A stretch of 7,471 nucleotides of DNA, taken from the NCBI GenBank assembly GCA_041584015.1, contig JBFHES010000223.1:1-7471 (forward strand), in the 5' to 3' direction. The stretch's first letter is position 1; every line of letters begins with the position of its first letter. Positions 5,495 to 7,471 of the stretch are shown piece by piece. The stretch comes from JBFHES01 sp041584015. Lineage in GTDB: Bacteria; Bacteroidota; Bacteroidia; Bacteroidales; M50B96. The translations under genes were made by a program, and so were the position numbers. The notes beneath the pieces were generated by a model. The model did no database searches. It was not told the DNA's origin and was given only the letters and a program-made list of their open reading frames with translations.

Positions 5495-7126
5495 ATGATT
5501 TCAATTGATGGGCTTGGTGTAGGATTTGGTGGTACAACACTTTTTGAGAATATCTCATTTGTTGTTAACGAGAAAGATAGAATTGCCTTGATGGGCAAAA
5601 ATGGGGCAGGCAAGTCGACATTATTGAAATTAATTGCCGGTGCTCAGAAGCCTTCCAAAGGCAGAGTTTCTGCACCTAAAGATGCTGTAATTGCTTATTT
5701 GCCGCAGCATTTAATAACCGAAAATAAGCGCTCACTTTTCGATGAGGCTTCGCAGGCTTTTGCAGAGTTAATTGCCATGCAAAAAGAAATGGAAGAACTC
5801 AATCATCAATTAACCATCAGAACTGATTATGAATCTCCGGAGTACTATGCCATTATCGAGCGCGTATCGGAATTGAGTGAGAAGGTGTATAGTTTGGGCG
5901 ATGTTAATTATGATGCTGAGGTTGAGAAAATTTTAATTGGTTTGGGCTTTGAGCGAGAGGACTTTCAACGATCTACAGAGGAATTTAGTGGTGGATGGCG
6001 CATGCGTATCGAACTGGCTAAAATCTTATTGCGCAATCCTGACTTAATTCTTCTGGATGAGCCAACCAATCACCTCGACATTGAATCTGTTCAATGGCTC
6101 GAGAATTTTTTAGTTTCAAGTGGCAAAGCAGTTATTGTTATTTCGCACGACAGAGCTTTTGTTGATCGTATAACAACGAGGACGATTGAGATCACCATGG
6201 GACGCATTTATGATTATAAGGTAAATTACTCGCAATACCTCGAGCTCAGAAAAGATAGACGAGTACAGCAGCAAAAGGCTTATGATGAACAACAAAAAAT
6301 GATAGCCGAAACGCAGGTTTTTATCGATCGTTTTAAAGGCACTTACTCAAAAACTTTACAAGTTCAATCGCGCGTAAAGATGCTTGAGAAATTGGTGCTG
6401 CTTGAGGTTGATGAGATAGATACTTCACACTTACGACTTCGGTTTCCGGCGTCGCCGCGTTCTGGGAATTATCCAGTAATTACAGACGGACTTTCTAAAT
6501 CATATGATGAGCATCTTGTTTTTAAAGATGCCTCAATAACCATACAACGAGGCGAAAAGGTTGCTTTTGTCGGCAGAAATGGCGAAGGAAAGTCAACCAT
6601 GGTTAAGGCGATTATGGGGCAAATTGACCATGGTGGAACCATGACCTTAGGCCACAATACAATGGTTGGGTATTTTGCCCAAAACGAAGCAAGCCTGCTC
6701 GACGAAACCCTTACCGTATTTCAAACAATAGACGATGTGGCAAAAGGGGATATTCGCACAAAAATTAAAGATATCCTTGGCGCTTTTATGTTTGGCGCTG
6801 ATGACTGGGATAAGAAAGTGAAGATACTATCCGGGGGCGAACGAACTCGATTGGCGATGGTTAAATTGCTACTTGAGCCTGTAAACCTACTCATCCTTGA
6901 TGAGCCAACCAATCATTTGGATATGCGAACCAAGGACATTTTAAAGCAAGCTTTGATGGAGTTCGATGGAACGCTTATTCTGGTATCACACGACAGAGAT
7001 TTTCTTGACGGTATGGTAAGTAAGGTGTTTGAGTTTGGAGACAAACGCGTGAAAGAACATTTTGAAGGTATATCCGAGTTTCTCGAACGAAAGAAATTAG
7101 AGCACTTAAAAGAATTAGAACAATAG
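5495..7126 (+). CDS. ABC-F family ATPase (ribosome-associated type, no membrane domain)
   Basis: The 543-residue protein has two ABC ATPase domains in one chain and no membrane helices, the defining layout of ABC-F proteins. Domain 1 shows Walker A GKNGAGKS (34-41), Q-loop LPQ (69-71), signature FSGGW (164-168), Walker B LILLDEPTNHLD (184-195) with catalytic E189, and H218 in SHDR. A charged linker (about 236-322) contains FIDRFKGTYSK and QSRVKMLEK, the extension that reaches toward P-site tRNA in studied members. Domain 2 shows GRNGEGKS (360-367), LSGGE (445-449), LLILDEPTNHLD (465-476) with E470, and H499. Family members bind the ribosomal E site and modulate translation. This one has the length and linker of housekeeping types; I cannot tell the subgroup, and no resistance role is indicated. 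It is divergent from the signalling block and probably unrelated to it. The ATG is followed at once by strand ISIDGLGVGFG, supporting the start. Confidence 0.95.
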   Translation: MISIDGLGVGFGGTTLFENISFVVNEKDRIALMGKNGAGKSTLLKLIAGAQKPSKGRVSAPKDAVIAYLPQHLITENKRSLFDEASQAFAELIAMQKEMEELNHQLTIRTDYESPEYYAIIERVSELSEKVYSLGDVNYDAEVEKILIGLGFEREDFQRSTEEFSGGWRMRIELAKILLRNPDLILLDEPTNHLDIESVQWLENFLVSSGKAVIVISHDRAFVDRITTRTIEITMGRIYDYKVNYSQYLELRKDRRVQQQKAYDEQQKMIAETQVFIDRFKGTYSKTLQVQSRVKMLEKLVLLEVDEIDTSHLRLRFPASPRSGNYPVITDGLSKSYDEHLVFKDASITIQRGEKVAFVGRNGEGKSTMVKAIMGQIDHGGTMTLGHNTMVGYFAQNEASLLDETLTVFQTIDDVAKGDIRTKIKDILGAFMFGADDWDKKVKILSGGERTRLAMVKLLLEPVNLLILDEPTNHLDMRTKDILKQALMEFDGTLILVSHDRDFLDGMVSKVFEFGDKRVKEHFEGISEFLERKKLEHLKELEQ

Positions 7127-7471
7127 CATTTATTACTAATTGAGACGGGAATCTTTAGGTGCATCTGAACTGATGGCATCACGATTTCAATTCGTATGTT
7201 GTGAATGATTAGATTTATCTTGAATGTGAATTGTTGCGTAACAGCTGTGGCAATAGTTGAATTGTGGAATATTTCAAAAAAAAACAGATTCAGAATTAAA
7301 TACTTCAATTGTTTTTTTAATTTTACCTCACAAACGTTAACAAATAAATACAACAAGATAACTACAAGGTATTTTCCATTTTCATTATTCTAAGTACAAC
7401 AAAAAGTGAGTTTTTTTGAAATGTAACGTTTTGAGAAAATCCAGCTATGAAGAATTGAAATACATCGCGGA
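7127..7471. other. AT-rich stretch without a supportable gene
   Basis: The 345 bases after the ABC-F stop codon are AT-rich with frequent stops in most frames. I see no tRNA, no strong GC-rich hairpin followed by a T-run and no TAnnTTTG box. A weak AT-only inverted repeat (AATTAAA near 7293, TTTAATT near 7315) is not convincing as a terminator. Two short frames run into the right edge: plus 7410-7471, without an ATG (possible TTG start at 7416 or 7431, protein NVLRKSSYEELKYIA), and minus 7469-7362, ending at TAG. Either could be the edge of a neighbouring gene, but the sequence is too short to decide. Confidence 0.6.

Noticed and set aside
6469..6912. Minus-strand open frames at 6469-6657 and 6721-6912
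   Set aside because: Antisense shadows of the second ATPase domain of the ABC-F gene.
5495..7126. ABC-F gene as an antibiotic-resistance determinant
   Set aside because: Nothing in the sequence or neighbourhood indicates it; length and linker fit the housekeeping ribosome-associated types.
7290..7325. AT-rich inverted repeat with a T-run as the ABC-F terminator
   Set aside because: The stem is AT-only with a 15-base or so loop and lies more than 160 bases past the stop codon; too weak to call.
6913..7356. Minus-strand open frame of 147 codons overlapping the end of the ABC-F gene
   Set aside because: Two thirds or so lies antisense to, or in the AT-rich tail of, a clear ABC-F gene; the translation is low-complexity and Ser/Asn/Ile-rich with no domain pattern.
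7205..7393. Plus-strand 62-codon frame after the ABC-F gene
   Set aside because: AT-driven composition (Phe, Asn, Ile), no promoter box or domain pattern, in an otherwise stop-rich stretch.

Overview
The window looks like chromosomal DNA of a Bacteroidota bacterium (Flavobacteriia, Cytophagia or Marinilabiliales-like; I cannot be more precise). The DNA is AT-rich, the starts lack Shine-Dalgarno sequences, promoter-like boxes fit the TAnnTTTG (-7) pattern of that phylum, and the proteins have the flavour of its large PAS-type sensor kinases. I see no RNA gene, CRISPR array, insertion sequence or phage gene.

Layout. Bases 1-5296 form a signalling block read entirely on the minus strand. In order of transcription it holds a 907-residue membrane histidine kinase (5TM-LYT sensor, four PAS domains, HisKA_3/HATPase core; 5296-2573). 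Next is its NarL/LuxR-type response regulator (2580-1921), which overlaps the kinase by 8 bases. Then comes a 132-residue stand-alone degenerate receiver (1828-1430), and last a second histidine kinase (1301 to beyond base 1) with a degenerate receiver-like N-terminus and two PAS domains. That gene is cut by the window edge just after its H-box. A 198-bp intergenic region separates the block from a divergent plus-strand ABC-F ATPase gene (5495-7126). The last 345 bp carry no gene I can support.

The most interesting signal lies in the two gaps that precede the pseudo-receiver and the second kinase. Both hold an ACCTA-N8/9-TAGGT inverted repeat inside a shared block, including 13 identical bases, and in both the repeat sits exactly 33 bases upstream of a -7-like box. 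The pentamer ACCTA/TAGGT occurs 11 times in 1249-1915, against about five times in the rest of the window (counted by eye). The simplest reading is that one DNA-binding regulator, most likely the adjacent NarL-type regulator, controls both genes. The locus would then be a cascade: membrane kinase, then regulator, then production of a phosphorylation-dead receiver and a second soluble kinase. The wiring is inference; the repeats, spacings and missing receiver residues can be read directly.
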